Source: Dimorphilus gyrociliatus (taxonomy: Eukaryota > Annelida > Polychaeta > Dinophilidae). From it: a stretch of DNA of 64,000 nucleotides. The stretch is taken from NCBI GenBank assembly GCA_904063045.1, contig CAJFCJ010000002.1:2661891-2725890 (forward strand), in the 5' to 3' direction. Position 1 is the stretch's first letter, and each line of letters starts with the position of its first letter. A program made the translations under genes and the position numbers. Shown here piece by piece: positions 12,779-25,860 of this stretch. Under the pieces are notes generated by a model, which saw nothing but the letters and a program-made list of their open reading frames with translations, did not search any database and had not been told where the DNA came from.

Positions 12779-15019
12779 TTATACTTTTGTCACGGAAATG
12801 TTCTTCGTCGAGTTATTTTCTTTTTCTACATCTACGAAACCAGCGTTAGACTTTCCATTTTCGTTTATTTCAAAATCGTTTTTCTTATAACAGCGGCAGA
12901 CTGAGGGACAGCTGCGTTTTCCACACACATTTAGACCTTGGAAACCTGGGCAAAAGGGTAGGTATTTTCTTGTGGATAAACCACAACATCTTAAATATTT
13001 TGAAAGAAATGGTATCTCTGGTAGGTCATAGATTTCATCGTTGTCGTTATTAACGTTAGACGAACTTTCTGCGCTCTCCAGCCAAGTTGTCATACCTCTT
13101 TCCTTTCTAGAGCCTAATTAATAGCAAAAATAATAAAATGGGATGATATATTCATCGTAAAAAAACACAATAATAACCAACCTGGGAGAATGTTATCAAG
13201 AATAAAGGCGACAAAACCACCAACAAACATACTTGTACTTAATAAAACAACGAATATCTGATCAATTACTTCTTCACCAGTTTTAATGCTCGATCGATTA
13301 TTCGCCATCCACTTAGATATTGTTAGAGCAGAGAATATTGAAAATCCTATTACGAAGAGGTTTCTTGATGAATTTAAATCAACAAATTGCAAGTTTGATA
13401 GACCAATAGCCGTAATCATTCCAAATGTAACACAAAATAATCCTCCAATTATTGGATCTGGTATAGTTACAAAAACGGCTCCAAATTTACCGACAAGACT
13501 AAAAAGAAGCATAAATAATGCACCACATTGTACGACTCTTCGACTTGCAACCTAATAAAAATTTAGCATTGAGTCAATATGCTATCGAAAAGAACATATG
13601 CTCTGTACTTGATCAAAATATTAGCTAACCTTGGTCAATCCAATCGCTCCTATATTTTCACTATAAGAGGTTGTTCCATTACCGCTTCCCCATAACCCTG
13701 CCAAGACGCAGGATATACCCTCTATTCCAATACCTCTATTTACAGCGTGAGGTGGAGGAGGTGGTGCCCCACTTAATCTAGCGCAAGCGTAATAATCTCC
13801 TATACTTTCGACCGCGGATGCTAGTACTCCAGCTAAAATGCCAAAAACTCCTTTTACAGTTACTGTTGGCCTACCCCACTGTCCAGGATATGGAAAGCGA
13901 AACCATTTTGTATTTGTTAATACGTCAATCTTCGTATCTGTTCTAGCTGCATAGCCCCATTTATCTTTATCATTAGGGAAGACGTCTGTGGCAGTAAGTA
14001 TAGCACATAAAATCCACGATATGGCTATTCCGAGTAATACAGGAAAGGATTTAAATAAAGGAAATCGGCCTATATAACAGCCTCCATCCCTTGTATAAGC
14101 GGGAATTCTAACATCTAGATTATGAATAATCTGAGAGAAGATGATGATTGAAACTACCGTTCTGTAGGATATAATATCGTAATTAAAATGTAACTGAATG
14201 TAACTTATATTTATCTCATGTAATTACAATAAAGCTATCCACCAATGTTGGGAGGAAAAATTAAATGCCGCTTCGAATAGGGACAGTCCCACTAAAGTTA
14301 TCGTAGGAGCAATAACTAAAGGCCCAATAAATTTAATTATTCCTCCAATGAGACCCGTAAAGCCTAGAAAAACTTCGAAAAGAGAAGCAACAATAATAGC
14401 TCCCTGGAGCTCTCTCATTCTTATTTTCCATTCTACATCATCACTCGATTCTGGTACTGATGGAGTACTTATCAATGTTCCATTATTTGTAGGTATTGTA
14501 GGACATTTTGAAAATAGTGCCTGAGTGGGAATAAGAAAGCTAAAGGTCGCCCCCTGAACTATAGGCAATCTCGTTCCAAAGGTGGTCTGTAACAAGGTGG
14601 AAAGGCCTGACACGAAGAATATGGTTGATAATATTTCAGCTTTGGCAACATTGTCGTGATCGTAGCACAGGGATTGTGCAAGTACAAGTGGAACTACAAT
14701 AGTTGCACCAAACATGGTCAAGTAGTGCTAAAATTAAAGAAAGGGAATATATGGCGACTATTGATCATCAAACAATACGGTATACATGTATAAAAGGATG
14801 TTATATGCTTTATATAAACAATATTCTACCCTTTGATATTCGTGCAGCTGGATACTTTCCCATTACCTACCTTTAATAGATTAATTAACATTGTATAAAA
14901 ATGAAAATAAATCTCACCTGTAAACCTAACAAAATTGATAAGTACCACGGCGGTGTATCATTTACATAGTATAACAGCTTGTTTCCAGACGATCGGGATT
15001 CATTATCGGCTTCCTCCAT
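12779..15019 (-). CDS. SLC23-family nucleobase/ascorbate transporter
   Basis: Polytopic plasma-membrane symporter of the NAT/NCS2 family (vertebrate SVCT1/2 carry vitamin C; other members carry nucleobases). Exons (minus): 15019-14918, 14727-14228, 14161-13630, 13551-13182, 13113-12779. All are GT-AG and phase-consistent, encoding 612 residues. The TM1 QH motif is present ([20 protein letters not shown] spans the first junction). The family signature is seen as [11 protein letters not shown], matching the N-x-G-x4-T-K pattern. About 12 hydrophobic segments are visible, with an extracellular loop after TM4 bearing NNGT. The C-terminal tail (from about residue 530) is cytoplasmic, with a cysteine-rich patch ([15 protein letters not shown]) and no clear catalytic or binding role. 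Substrate cannot be decided by eye. The start ATG gives MEEADNESR before the first helix, a normal length for the family. Confidence 0.95.
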
Positions 15020-16327
15020 CTTAGCTACAAATATACTGTTAGCTAAATGAAAACTAAAAGAGCAGTAAATCGTAAAAGTTTCACAAATATTTACGCTCTT
15101 TCTCAAGTCTATCTAGACTCCCAGTAGTTGACTGAATTACGTAGGCCTACAAAGCTGAATCAACATTCAGCATTCAGTATTGAACATGTTCCCTTCCCGA
15201 CATTCCCTTCCATTCACAACAATATACAATTTTTTGATAAGGGTGTATCACGAAAAGGTCATTTTGAAAAATAATAACCAGATAGAATGACAGAATAGTA
15301 GTAGCCATTCAAGACTCACACCGTGAAATGAATCGTTTTCAATAAGTTTCCGTTCTTACTATATATTGTATATATACAGACGTAATAAATTTTGGCTTTA
15401 CAAACTGTTATATAACAACATACATTGTCCTAATTTATATAGATGACTTCGTGCCTTGCAATATTCATTTATAATATTTAATGATTTTATTATTAGATTA
15501 AGCCTGAGTATCATGAATTTAATTATAATAATTTAATAAATTATTAATAAAATAATTTTCCATTATTCTCTTCTTTTATTCCATTCAATTTTAATTATGT
15601 TATGAAAATAAATCTTTATTCAAGTTATATTATTTAAACGTTTGGCCTATTTAACAGAATTCATAGATGTAGCGGAGGAATAGATATTCAATGTCATTGT
15701 TGCGTCAATGCCATAGACTAAAATGACTAAATAGCTAATAGAAGAAACTGCCAAAAATATTACGCAGTTGCCTAAAAAAATGAAGACTTACGTATGCAAA
15801 TATTTTTGGGTTTTCCTTTTTTTTTTACTCCGTCAAATACGCAAAAACAAATTACTTTCGTAAGTACTTTTATTCAATTTCAAGAGGCGGTACTTGTTGA
15901 AGGAAATACACGGTGCTGCATCCTTTGTATCATCTATGCGCATGAATGAATGCGTACATGTATTCATTTAATTACATCTTTATATAATTTTGCAGGACAC
16001 ACGTTCTCTCAGAAATATCGGCCCTCCTATTTGTTATATATCCCTCCCTTTTCTCTTTATCCACTCCTCCTCTACCATTCTCCGCTAATATTTATCATTT
16101 ATGCGTATCGTCATTCAAAGTATGCATGTATTATACCTATAATAATAAAAAAATGAAAGTTACCCATTAAACTTTAACCCAACTTTTTTCAAGAAAAAAC
16201 TCATTAATTAAATAATTTACAAACTGATGAATATCCTTAAAATGCCTACAATAAAACAACAATCATTACACTATTAAATATTTCCTTTTCTTCTCTTTTT
16301 CATTTTACTAATAGATATTTTTTCTTT

Positions 16328-16425
16328 TTTTCTTCGTTCTTCTCTCTATCTCTCTTTCTCTCTCTCACTCACACACTCTCTCTCTCTGTCTCTCTGTCTC
16401 TCCGTCTCCCTCTATTCATCCCTAT
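16328..16425. repeat. (TC)n/(CTCTCT) pyrimidine microsatellite
   Basis: Near-pure pyrimidine tract of CT, CTTT, CAC and CTGT units. A homopyrimidine-homopurine mirror of this kind could adopt triplex DNA; function not shown. Confidence 0.85.
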
Positions 16426-17639
16426 CTATCTCATTCCATTAGCATCACAGTTAATATAGACATTCTCGTATAATAAATAAAATTTACAGAGTTAGAAATA
16501 AACTACGAAATGAACTTTCGGTTTTTTTTAATTCCATATTTCTATATTTTCATGTGAAAATTTTATTTTTCCTATTGCCACTTTCTTTCGTTTTTTTTTA
16601 AAAAAAAAAGTTAACTTTTAGAATATATTAGTGGAAAATAATAAAGAGTAAATAATCCACAGCCAAAGAATTAATGATTGTTCACGTATATAGTAAAGTT
16701 TTTAAAGAGGATTCTCAATGCAAATGATTCGTTTATATGATATACATTCCTCTCTTCTATATGTGCATACGCATTTGGGGATTTAAGCGTTGAACAGAAA
16801 AAAAAGGATTAAAGAACTTTTTTCTAAAACCTTTTTTTTTATTAAAGTTTGTCAAAAAAATTTTGTCACAGTTTTTGAATTAATCTTGAAAATTTATGGA
16901 TTAAGATAAAAAAAAACATTTTCTTATCGGCTTCAGAGATAACGAAGGGTAATTTAGAAAAATAAAACTTATTTATAAATCTTACGTAAATCGTACTTAG
17001 AGTAAAAAGAAATTTGACTTGGATATAAAAATTTGCGTCGGAATTCCAGAGGGCGGTAAAGTATACTAGGCTCAGCCAATCACCAACAATCCTCAGACAA
17101 CCGATACGATTACGCCATTACATTTGTCCTTGTTCGATTTTTCAAAAAGACTTTCCCAAAGGTGCTATTTTTACTTTTACAAAATACTAAACTTACGTAA
17201 TAGCATCTACGTTATATTTGATTTAAATAAGAATTTTGAACCGTTCTTAATACCTCGCTAAAATTTTGTCGAAATAGTTTTAAGCTCTTGTTAAATACAA
17301 TTCAACAATTCAACAACATAAGATTTTACTGCTTACGTACATTTTCTATTTTATTTTTTTTACGTAATATATAGTAACCTAATACTTTTATCCCAAATTC
17401 TATTGACCAATTAACATATCAATTTTTTTCGCTTTTTACAGCATTCGTGCAATTTAATATATACAAATATATTCGCTATATGAATATATTTTATTTCCTT
17501 TATAAAATTTAAGCTAAAAACTAAATATTTAATAATTTCTTTATTTTTAATTTTATAAGAAAATAATGAAAATTCTCATATATTCTTCTTTTTTCAGTTG
17601 TAGATTCTGATGAAATCTTTACTCTCCGATTTGGTAGAA

Positions 17640-17870
17640 TGTAAGAGATATAGATAGACAGACAGAAGGAGAGAGAGAAAGAAGAATTATAATTTCTTCT
17701 CTATATTAAGAATTATAAATAGGGTACAGAGAGGAAAGGGGAGGGCGGGAGAGAAAGAAGAAACTCAGTTATTAACAAATTCCAGCACATTCCCCTAATT
17801 GAGAATGAAATGTCGGGCGGAGGGAGGTGGGGGGGGAGCTAACAGAGAAAAAAAAAAGAACGAAGATAGA
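17640..17870. repeat. Polypurine tract with G-runs
   Basis: Purine-rich GAGA/GGGAGG tract broken by a short AT stretch. The segment around 17815-17839 has several G-runs (GGCGGAGGGAGGTGGGGG) and is a candidate G-quadruplex on the plus strand. Confidence 0.7.
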
Positions 17871-18538
17871 GAAACGGCGATAGGCAATTGTCGAAACAAA
17901 AAGTTAATAAATTATTATACTTGAAAAAGATTTCTTTCTTATTCTTAGCTTATAATAAAAAAAAATATAGGAATATTTTCAAATTTTTATGAAAATGTTA
18001 ACTTTTATTTACTTTAATACTTGTAAATAAGTTGTTGATATGAAATTTTAGGCCTTAGTGTTGTGTTTGCCTAGTAATTTAAGTAATACTTTATAGTAAT
18101 GAAAATGTTAAAGAAATATTATAATTCTAGAGTTTTTTTCTTCTTCTCCATTGTCACTTTCTATTGCTCATTCCAATCAAGATATCTAGTTCTTTCTCAG
18201 GTTTCTATTTATAAATAAATTACGATATATGCGTTTTTATATACATATGTAATTGTATAAAAAGCTATCTAAAAAACAAATAAGGCTACAAATTCCCTGT
18301 GTTATTCCATTATGTATATTCTGTAACAAGTGAACTGCTTCCCTTGTAAAAATGTAATATAATTGAAATGTCAGATTGTTTGTAATTACATATAATTCAA
18401 AGTTTTGCCTGTTTTTTTCTAATATATAAGTGATAACGAATTTTTTATATCCGGCCAATAGTGCCAAGTTTATTTCTATCAATAAATTTGACATTTGTTT
18501 GACAACACCTTTTTTCTTCCGGGACAAACCACGTACAC

Positions 18539-18551
18539 ACATATATATATA

Positions 18552-18596
<45 letters not shown>
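18539..18596. repeat. (TA)n microsatellite
   Basis: About 55 bases of almost pure TA. The open frames crossing it (Tyr-Ile repeats) are artefacts of the repeat. Confidence 0.95.
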
Positions 18597-18598
<2 letters not shown>

Positions 18599-19164
18599 TA
18601 CATTCACGTATTCTTATACATATACACTCATAGAGTATATTTTATATACAGTAAGTGTACATATACGTAAAATATACATGATATCTTATGAATATCCCTT
18701 TTGTTTCTTATCTCTTTACAGGAAAGAATGTAAAAGTTCTTCGTATGTTTCATACGTAACATGATTTAAAGAATTGAACAGAAGGAAAAAACTCTCTGAC
18801 AAACTAATTTTTTAATTTCATTAAAATATATCATACGAAAAAATATAGTTAAATTTTAAAAGCATATCCGTATCATTCCATTGAAGATAAAGTATATCTG
18901 TATAATTATCTCAAATTACCGCCATGAAGCACATGATGTAGGCCTGTTAACCGGGATACATATATACATATATGTATAAATAAATATTGTAGTTCGTATA
19001 TCCTTATTTGTGTCACATAGAATGAGAAGAAGCTGAGATAATAGGAGAGAAAATGAGAGATTGAGCGAATGTGAAGAGAGCATATGAGAGTTGATGAGAA
19101 ATGAGAGCGAATGAGTGAATGAATCTTCTTTCGATATTAATCCTTAACAATTAGTTTTCATAAA

Positions 19165-20801
19165 TCAGCTATTATTGTGGGCGTCGAAGGAATAGACCTG
19201 TGTTGGATCAGTTGAAACTAGGGCACTTGGCGGCGATGTTGCATACTTTGGTGACCTTGCTGGTGATCTAACAGGACTTGAGGCAGCGGTCGAATCAGCT
19301 GACCTAATTACCGTCAAGTCTTTCCTTTTGTGCTTACACCGGTAATCGTGTTTATCTCCATCTTTAGATGGCAATTTAATTTTAATAATTAATGAGTTTT
19401 GCTTAGCGGGAGGTCGACAGGAGACAGTAGGAATAGAGAGATGAGACGTTAATTTTTCTTCCTTTTGTTTTTGGCGATGATAATTTAACAGGCCTACAAT
19501 TTTTTTGGGATGATTGGATTTTTTGTTTGAGCTTGCAATGGAAGCTGTCAAAGATGATTCTCTGGCAGAATTCGGAAGAGCTTTTTTGATTTCCTCTTCT
19601 AAATTTGAGGTGGCTTCTGCCAAAGATTTCTCTTCCCTCAGCCGCAAGGTTTCTGCTAATTTATTAACCTTTGACCCTGAGGGTTCTTTAGATTTTTCAG
19701 CTGCTGACAGCCGTTTTGCCGCTCTTCGCTGAGGACGAATTTCGTCGGACATGATAGCTCTTATAGTATAATCCGTTTTTGACTTTTTAAGATCCTTTGA
19801 TGAGTTCTCCATCTCTTCATCCATCTCGTCAATAGGTGGCGATACCGATTGTGACGGTGTCTTTGAAGTAGGCTGAGCATCCGAGTGGCAATTCGATTTC
19901 TTTTCGCCTTCTTCACTCTTTTTTCGACGGGAGGCTTCGGGCGATGCCTTTCTTTTACTAGCCGTTTTGCGTGCGTTCTTGGGCGTAACCGGAAGAGAGA
20001 GGGGAAGGGGCTGTGCAGTGTCCTTTTCTATTTCGTCCACCGTAAAGTTAAGATGAAAAGGTTCCACCTGCAATGATAATAATTTAGTAATTAGACTCTC
20101 ATAATTTCTCTCGAACGAACAATATGCGAGAAGGGGTACAAAGAGAGAAAACAAAAGAAATCGATAGAGGTTTCGACAACAACTAATCATGCAAGTATGT
20201 TTTTCTTGACCCTTTTTTTTATCGCGTGATAAGACACGAATGCGAAATAATTGGGCAAGAAGCTGCGCCTCGCCTGTTAAGTCGATAAATTACGGAATTC
20301 GTTACGTAATAAGCCTCATTCAGCACATATTTTTTCCCAGCAAATTGGCAATTAACCTTCTTCAGGAAGAGTTTATATACTTTCTATCCAATGTATTAAA
20401 CATAGAATAACGATGAGAGCAATATTTTTTAAACGATCTCTCCTTAATGTTTATTCATGAGATACACTTTTAATATGCCATCATTTCCTATCAACATTAC
20501 ATCTATCTTCTATAAAGCTGTCTACTCTATGGACTCTGGCCGTTTAACATAGAATGAGAAAATATATTTATATTATAAAATCTACTGCTTGTTTTCCCTT
20601 CGGTATTTTTTCCCTTTAAAACATTTACCCGCCTATTGGGTGCGCTTATTCTCAAAAAATTTTCTGCTTATTTTACTTAATAAAAAAAGAATGAAGGTAT
20701 CAATTACACTTGGGTGAATAGGAAGAGAAATATTAAAAAAGGGCTTCAACCCAATAAATAAACAGATAAATAAAAGCAAATAAATAATAATACATATACA
20801 G

Positions 20802-20832
<31 letters not shown>

Positions 20833-22632
20833 CTAGAGAGAGTATAAGTTAAATAATCTAACTGACCCCTGTCCATCCAAAAATAACCGCACAATCGAGT
20901 ATTGTATTCGCGTCGACTAATGGTTCTTCAAACGCGTGAAAGATGTCAATCTGAAAAAAATATATTTTTTTTCCTTTTCAGTAAATTTAATGGAAGGCCA
21001 ATTTTCAAATTATATTTACATCTATCTTGTCATTCAATGTGAATTTCCTCCTTATGAACTTTTTTAGCTGTTCAATCGTCATTGTAACAGGGCATTTCAA
21101 GTAACGTTTGTAATCATAGAGAGTCTGTTTAAGTGGAAGATATTTTTTTTTGTATTATTATTAATATTAATTTTAATTGAGTGCAACAAGTGAAAATTTT
21201 TATATAAAGGAATTCTCTTTCACTTTCTTTTTCTTTTTTTTTGTATATATATATTTGAGAATAAAAAAAAATATTTCAAAACTTTGGAGCATACCTGATT
21301 ATTTTCTTTACATTCCAAACAGATAGACATTTGAGGAATTTCCTCTTCGTCCGCCTCTTCATCTCTTCCACAACCTAATCATTGGCGTAAAAAGAATAAG
21401 AAAAAATGTGAAGAAAAATATATGTAAATTTTATGTAAAATTTAAACATACTCTTTTGGATGCGTTGAAATCTCCGCCTTTGAAGAAATTCTCTTGTTGC
21501 CAGGCCAGGCACAAGCTGGAAGACGATTTTTTGCAATGTTAAATCCAATCTGTTCAATTGGGAAGAAAAAAAAATACCATTATAGTGTATCTCAAAAGAT
21601 AATCTCTGTAACAAATAGGTAGAAACCTATTTAAGAGTATAAAAAAAAACAGCTATCAATTTTTAAGTGTTTGATTACACCTTCAAAGGTCTACTTTTCA
21701 CTTGAATAAAGAGTATATTATATTATATAAATGAAGTCTTATCGTACGTTATTATCGAACCTTTCTTTTTTTAGCAAAATATAATATCTTTTACAATAGT
21801 TACAATGTAGAAAAAAAGGCTAGCGATCAGATTGCCCGAAAAAGTCTAATACTAGCCAAATAAAGAAAAAATCAAGGAGTTAGAAGAGAGAGAGAGAGAG
21901 AGAGAGGGGGGGGAGGGTGGGAGAAAGAACACTATGCATATAGTAAATAATAGAGATATCAACATCTTAAAGAAATTTTCAAACCATAGACGAAATTCAA
22001 TACGCTCGAAAAAAACGAATTTTTGTACTATAACATCTGTTCGGAACTTGCGTCAACAAACGGCTACGTTAAGGCGTTATATTTGTACATAAGTCTATAC
22101 ACGCGTGTACGTGCGCGTTATATATTTAGACAATAAAAAAAGGTGCCGGGTGAAAGACAGAGGGAGAATGGAAAATGTGCGATAGAGAGAATGGAGAGGG
22201 CAAAAAAAAAGCTTTAAGAGGGCGAATAGGGGTGAAGAAGATGGGTAGAAAAAAAAGAGCTAGCGTTAACATTCAATACCAACCTCAGACTTTCCCATGG
22301 CCTGGTCTCGTGTAATTTAACGTCGCAAATAGGGCAAATACGACTAGTCTCCACGAATCTCATAATACACGACCGGCAAACTGAAAAAGTAAGTAAAAAA
22401 AGGCACGCGTTAAAAGAAATGCTATTATCAAGGTGGATATTCAAGAATACGTGTAGGTGATTGCATAACTTGTGTCCTGAAACTGGAGCTTTTTATACTT
22501 ACAAGAATGATGGCACTCGGTAATTGAAGTTGCGTTAATCAGATACCCCCCACAGAGGGCGCACATAATGCTCTCGTTCAGGCTCGAGATTTGAATTTGC
22601 CGAACCGGATGCCCCTTCCCGTCTCTGTCCAT
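19165..22632 (-). CDS. Polycomb group RING finger protein A (PCGF-A), long-tailed, 7 coding exons
   Basis: PCGF proteins pair with RING1 in PRC1 to direct histone H2A ubiquitination and compaction in the nucleus. Coding exons (minus): 22632-22503, 22380-22284, 21549-21452, 21374-21295, 21124-21020, 20950-20867, 20067-19165. All are GT-AG and in phase, encoding 498 residues. The C3HC4 RING is complete (C24, C27, C40, H42, C45, C48, C59, C62). The PCGF signature IVFQLVPGL follows in the third exon. MSICLECK resembles the pre-RAWUL strand of PCGF3/5, and the RAWUL ubiquitin-like domain is about 138-210. A basic, Ser/Pro-rich disordered tail of nearly 290 residues then runs to the end, far longer than PCGF1/3/5 (about 240-260 residues in all) and reminiscent of Drosophila Psc. 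Paralogue PCGF-B lies upstream on the same strand and shares the phase-1 intron in HS/FC of the RING. Confidence 0.94.
20806..20833. repeat. (TA)n microsatellite in a PCGF-A intron
   Basis: TA repeat just downstream (in gene sense) of the GTCAGT donor at 20861-20866. Confidence 0.85.
21884..21924. repeat. (GA)n plus G-run tract in a PCGF-A intron
   Basis: GAGAGA repeat running into GGGGGGGGAGGGTGGG at about 21906-21921, which fits a G-quadruplex pattern on the plus strand (C-rich in the transcript). Confidence 0.75.
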
Positions 22633-24969
22633 TTTTTAATAGACGCCTGCTGAATAAGAGTTTACGTTAGTAATGTGAAGAAAAAAAGAAAACAGTTAGG
22701 CGAACTAAAATGATAGGAAGCACGTAGACATCCGCTGACATAAATTTTTTTAATTATATAATACAAACCGACGGAACAATCCTGTTAGTCATGCATGAAA
22801 CAGTTTGCACAACCGCATGACAAACGAGCGCGCGCAGTAAACCATGTGTACGCTATATATTAAACGCCTTTTACAGTCTACGTGATTAGGGATACGGGTG
22901 TCTGTATTTGGGAGAAAGGGACAAAAGACTACATTTCTGAGATTTTAGCATTAAAACTATATAATTTCAAAAGTGCTCCAACTGCGACGCGAAATCACGT
23001 GATCAAATATGACTTTGCTCTAGTATACTATTGTGAATTTTGCAACAATGTAGCCCCGAAAGTGTTCAAATATATGTGTAGTGGGTAGAAGTATTTAACA
23101 ATTGAACAGTATAATCACATAGTACTTCGTACTACGATAACTTGAACATTGAATGTACGGCGAAAGTGGTATAAATTGTTAAAAGCGATACAAAGGCTGA
23201 GTTTGTGAATAATTCAATCTAAATCCAGATTAACAGAACGCCTTTGAGAGAGAATAAACTGGTGACGTCATAGGATACGAAGTGTTCGTCACGGAAAATT
23301 TTCGTTTGAGAAAGGGAGAACTCCAGAGAACAAATTAATTATGCAAATCTATGCTAGTTTAGATATATGAGAGAGGAGCGACGCATCGACTTTCCAATGA
23401 ACATCTAATACAGTGAATAAATATTGGTATAATATATAGGGTCAGAGGCCAAACACCAATAAGGAGAAGCATATGTTAACATTATATGAAAAAACGTTAG
23501 AATCCCATACCGCTTTGTAATTACGTCTCCTGCGCACAATTGTCTGAGCTCACATATTCAGAAACCCATTCAATCGATAAGGCACGTGACTCTTCACTTT
23601 AATTTAACCCGACGTCATCCGTGAACTAATCACTTGGTGGCGATTTATCACGCTGCATAAACCAGTCTACGCTTATTAGTAGTTCAAATTGAAAATTGTA
23701 TGATCAATGAGCTCGCTAATGATAGCTTTTCTATCATTCATCTCACATCCTAATACAGTACAGAATTTAAATAATAATTAATAGAAAACATTTTTTATGC
23801 ATATATTATGGTTAATTAATCAAAATATAATAATGTGATAAAGGCTTATATAAATAAAATAAGTATAGATCTCCATAAAGGCATATATATACTTTTATCC
23901 TTAACACCATCTGCTCGGAATTTCCTTTCGCCTCAACTCTCGGGAATTAACTATAATGTCTTTCCTAAATGCGATGATCAATGGAAAACCATTAGTTAAT
24001 ATATAATAGCCTTGTACACTCGACTCGATCGGTTGTTTAGTAGAAAGCGGAAAAAAGCTAATAAATATTCATAAGATAAATTGTCCAAGTACGCCTACAT
24101 AAACGTTCAATTGAACCATATAACGACCACACACAAACGTAAACTGGTCACGGGCCAGAAAGAAAAGAAAAATATATACCACAAATCGATTGTAAAAAGA
24201 AATATGAGATAGTTGCAAACTAATACCGACCAAAGCAAACAATAGGCCTACTTTTGATTGGCATGCTCTTCTTTCTCTAATCCCTTTGATGCCACCGACA
24301 TCTTCCAAACACACCTGTTACGTTCAAACGAAAGTTCGAATCGAAATCGAAGCGTACCTCCATACTATCGTAATTAGTAAATTTTATTGACCAAAGTTTA
24401 ACCACACCCATATAAGGTAAACAAAGGAGGAAAAAGTAAATTTTATCTCCAAATAAATACAAATAAATCCAGCGTTAGCCATGACTATTTATTGTTCGAT
24501 AATCACCACCTTGTGCTTTCATTAATCGAACTAGCCCTAAATAAGCGTCGTTCAACAACTGCTGGCAATGAATGTAAGCGTGGTGGTGGGTTTGACGTTT
24601 TCAAAAAAAGGGTTAAGAGAAATAAAAGAAAAGAAAAGTGGAAAAAAATTCCTTCCTTTTTATAGTGTCAAAACACCCGTATAGTATTTTAAACAGTGGT
24701 CTGGCGTTTGGTGGTATCCTGAACGAAGACTAATCCCCTCTAGTAGATTTTAAAGTGTTAAAGTTGGTACAGCAACGTAGCAAGGGGACCAATTAGCTAT
24801 TAGCCTATACAAGGATACCCTAAGGCCAGATTTTCGAGCTCTAGTATAATGCAAGGTGGACAATGTCCACCATTTTCACCTAGCCCCCGCTTTCAACGCT
24901 ATAAATAAATATTTACTACTTATATAGATCCTTCTGGCGCCAATATAGCATTTATACCATCCACTTCAA

Positions 24970-25026
24970 TAAATATATATATATATATATATATGTGTGT
25001 GTAAGAGAGAGTGTGTGTGTATGTGT
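24970..25026. repeat. (TA)n-(GT)n compound microsatellite
   Basis: TA repeat followed by GTGTGTGT, a GAGAGA insert and a second GTGTGTGT run. Confidence 0.9.
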
Positions 25027-25820
25027 ACTAAATACGAAAATCGATTTAGATAAATATGTTTGAATATTTTCGTACATTACGTATATACGACATATAAATA
25101 TCTATATGTTATATACGATATATCGTGCGGTATATATTTAAAGACCGGTCGACTTAACCTCTTCCAATATCAACATTGTCAATATGAACAATTCTTTTGA
25201 CTTGTAAATAGAGAAAATAGTAAAATTTTCCAGTCTGTCAACTAATCTATTGGAGCTATCGTATGGATTTGAGGATGAACAATAACACCTTACTAATAAC
25301 TGGATACGCTATATAATTATATTGAATGTAATATTTTCTTATTACATAATAATGCTGTACATACGTTGTACACACGTACTGGCTCTCCTATCAGCGGCTA
25401 ATTGGTATATTTACAGTGTCACAGCCTGTTTGTCTGTAACTGTATTTAGTCTTTGATCACGTGATTATCTAACACGATATTGGCGGGATTGAGTATGGAT
25501 TGAATGATTGGAAAATTTTTTCAGGGTTGTTAATTATATAAAATTGCCCTAAAACGAATCGTCGTTCTATTGCGCCAATACTATGTTTACTGCTTTAGAA
25601 ATAGACGATGGTTATCAGTCTCTATCATAATTATAGAATACTAATTTAGAAAGCGAACACAAGGTAAAGAAAGAGCTTATTCGCGCTAGTAGCCTATGGG
25701 TATTCCACTGACAGCTAACGTATAGAATATACAATGCGTTCGAAAAAAAAAAATATGAGAATACACGCAAAATATAAAGTGTACATAGAAGAAAAATTCG
25801 ACGCCCGTCGCGCGCCACTA

Positions 25821-25860
25821 CCAATCTGAACCGGAAGTAACGCGGCGTTACCTTGGAAAC
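25821..25860. promoter_or_regulatory. CCAAT + ETS + RFX X-box cluster
   Basis: CCAAT at 25821, CCGGAAGT (ETS) at 25831-25838 and GTTACCTTGGAAAC (RFX X-box) at 25847-25860, inside a CpG-rich block. This is the compact layout of a housekeeping or ciliary-gene promoter. The transcript it would drive is not identified; GACGTC follows near 25874. Confidence 0.4.

Larger units (their letters stand above)
15020..19164. other. Intergenic: SLC23 upstream and PCGF-A 3' flank, simple repeats
   Basis: 4.1 kb without a supported gene. The left part presumably carries the transporter promoter. It holds pyrimidine-rich (TCTC)n at about 16328-16425, purine-rich tracts at about 17640-17870, a long (TA)n at 18539-18596 and degenerate GAGA-type repeats at 19020-19120, which would lie in the PCGF-A 3' UTR (as CT-rich RNA). 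Confidence 0.6.

Noticed and set aside
18237-18764. Overlapping ORFs with Tyr-Ile repeats
   Set aside because: Translation of the (TA)n microsatellite at 18539-18596.
21304-21317. 14-base identity to the miR-1 mature sequence start on the minus strand
   Set aside because: It lies inside PCGF-A coding exon 4 (encoding the CLECKEN stretch), has no hairpin partner, and is explained by codons.
22400-22409. AAGGCACGCG, resembling the miR-124 5' end
   Set aside because: Similarity stops after ten bases, there is no fold-back arm, and it sits in a PCGF-A intron.
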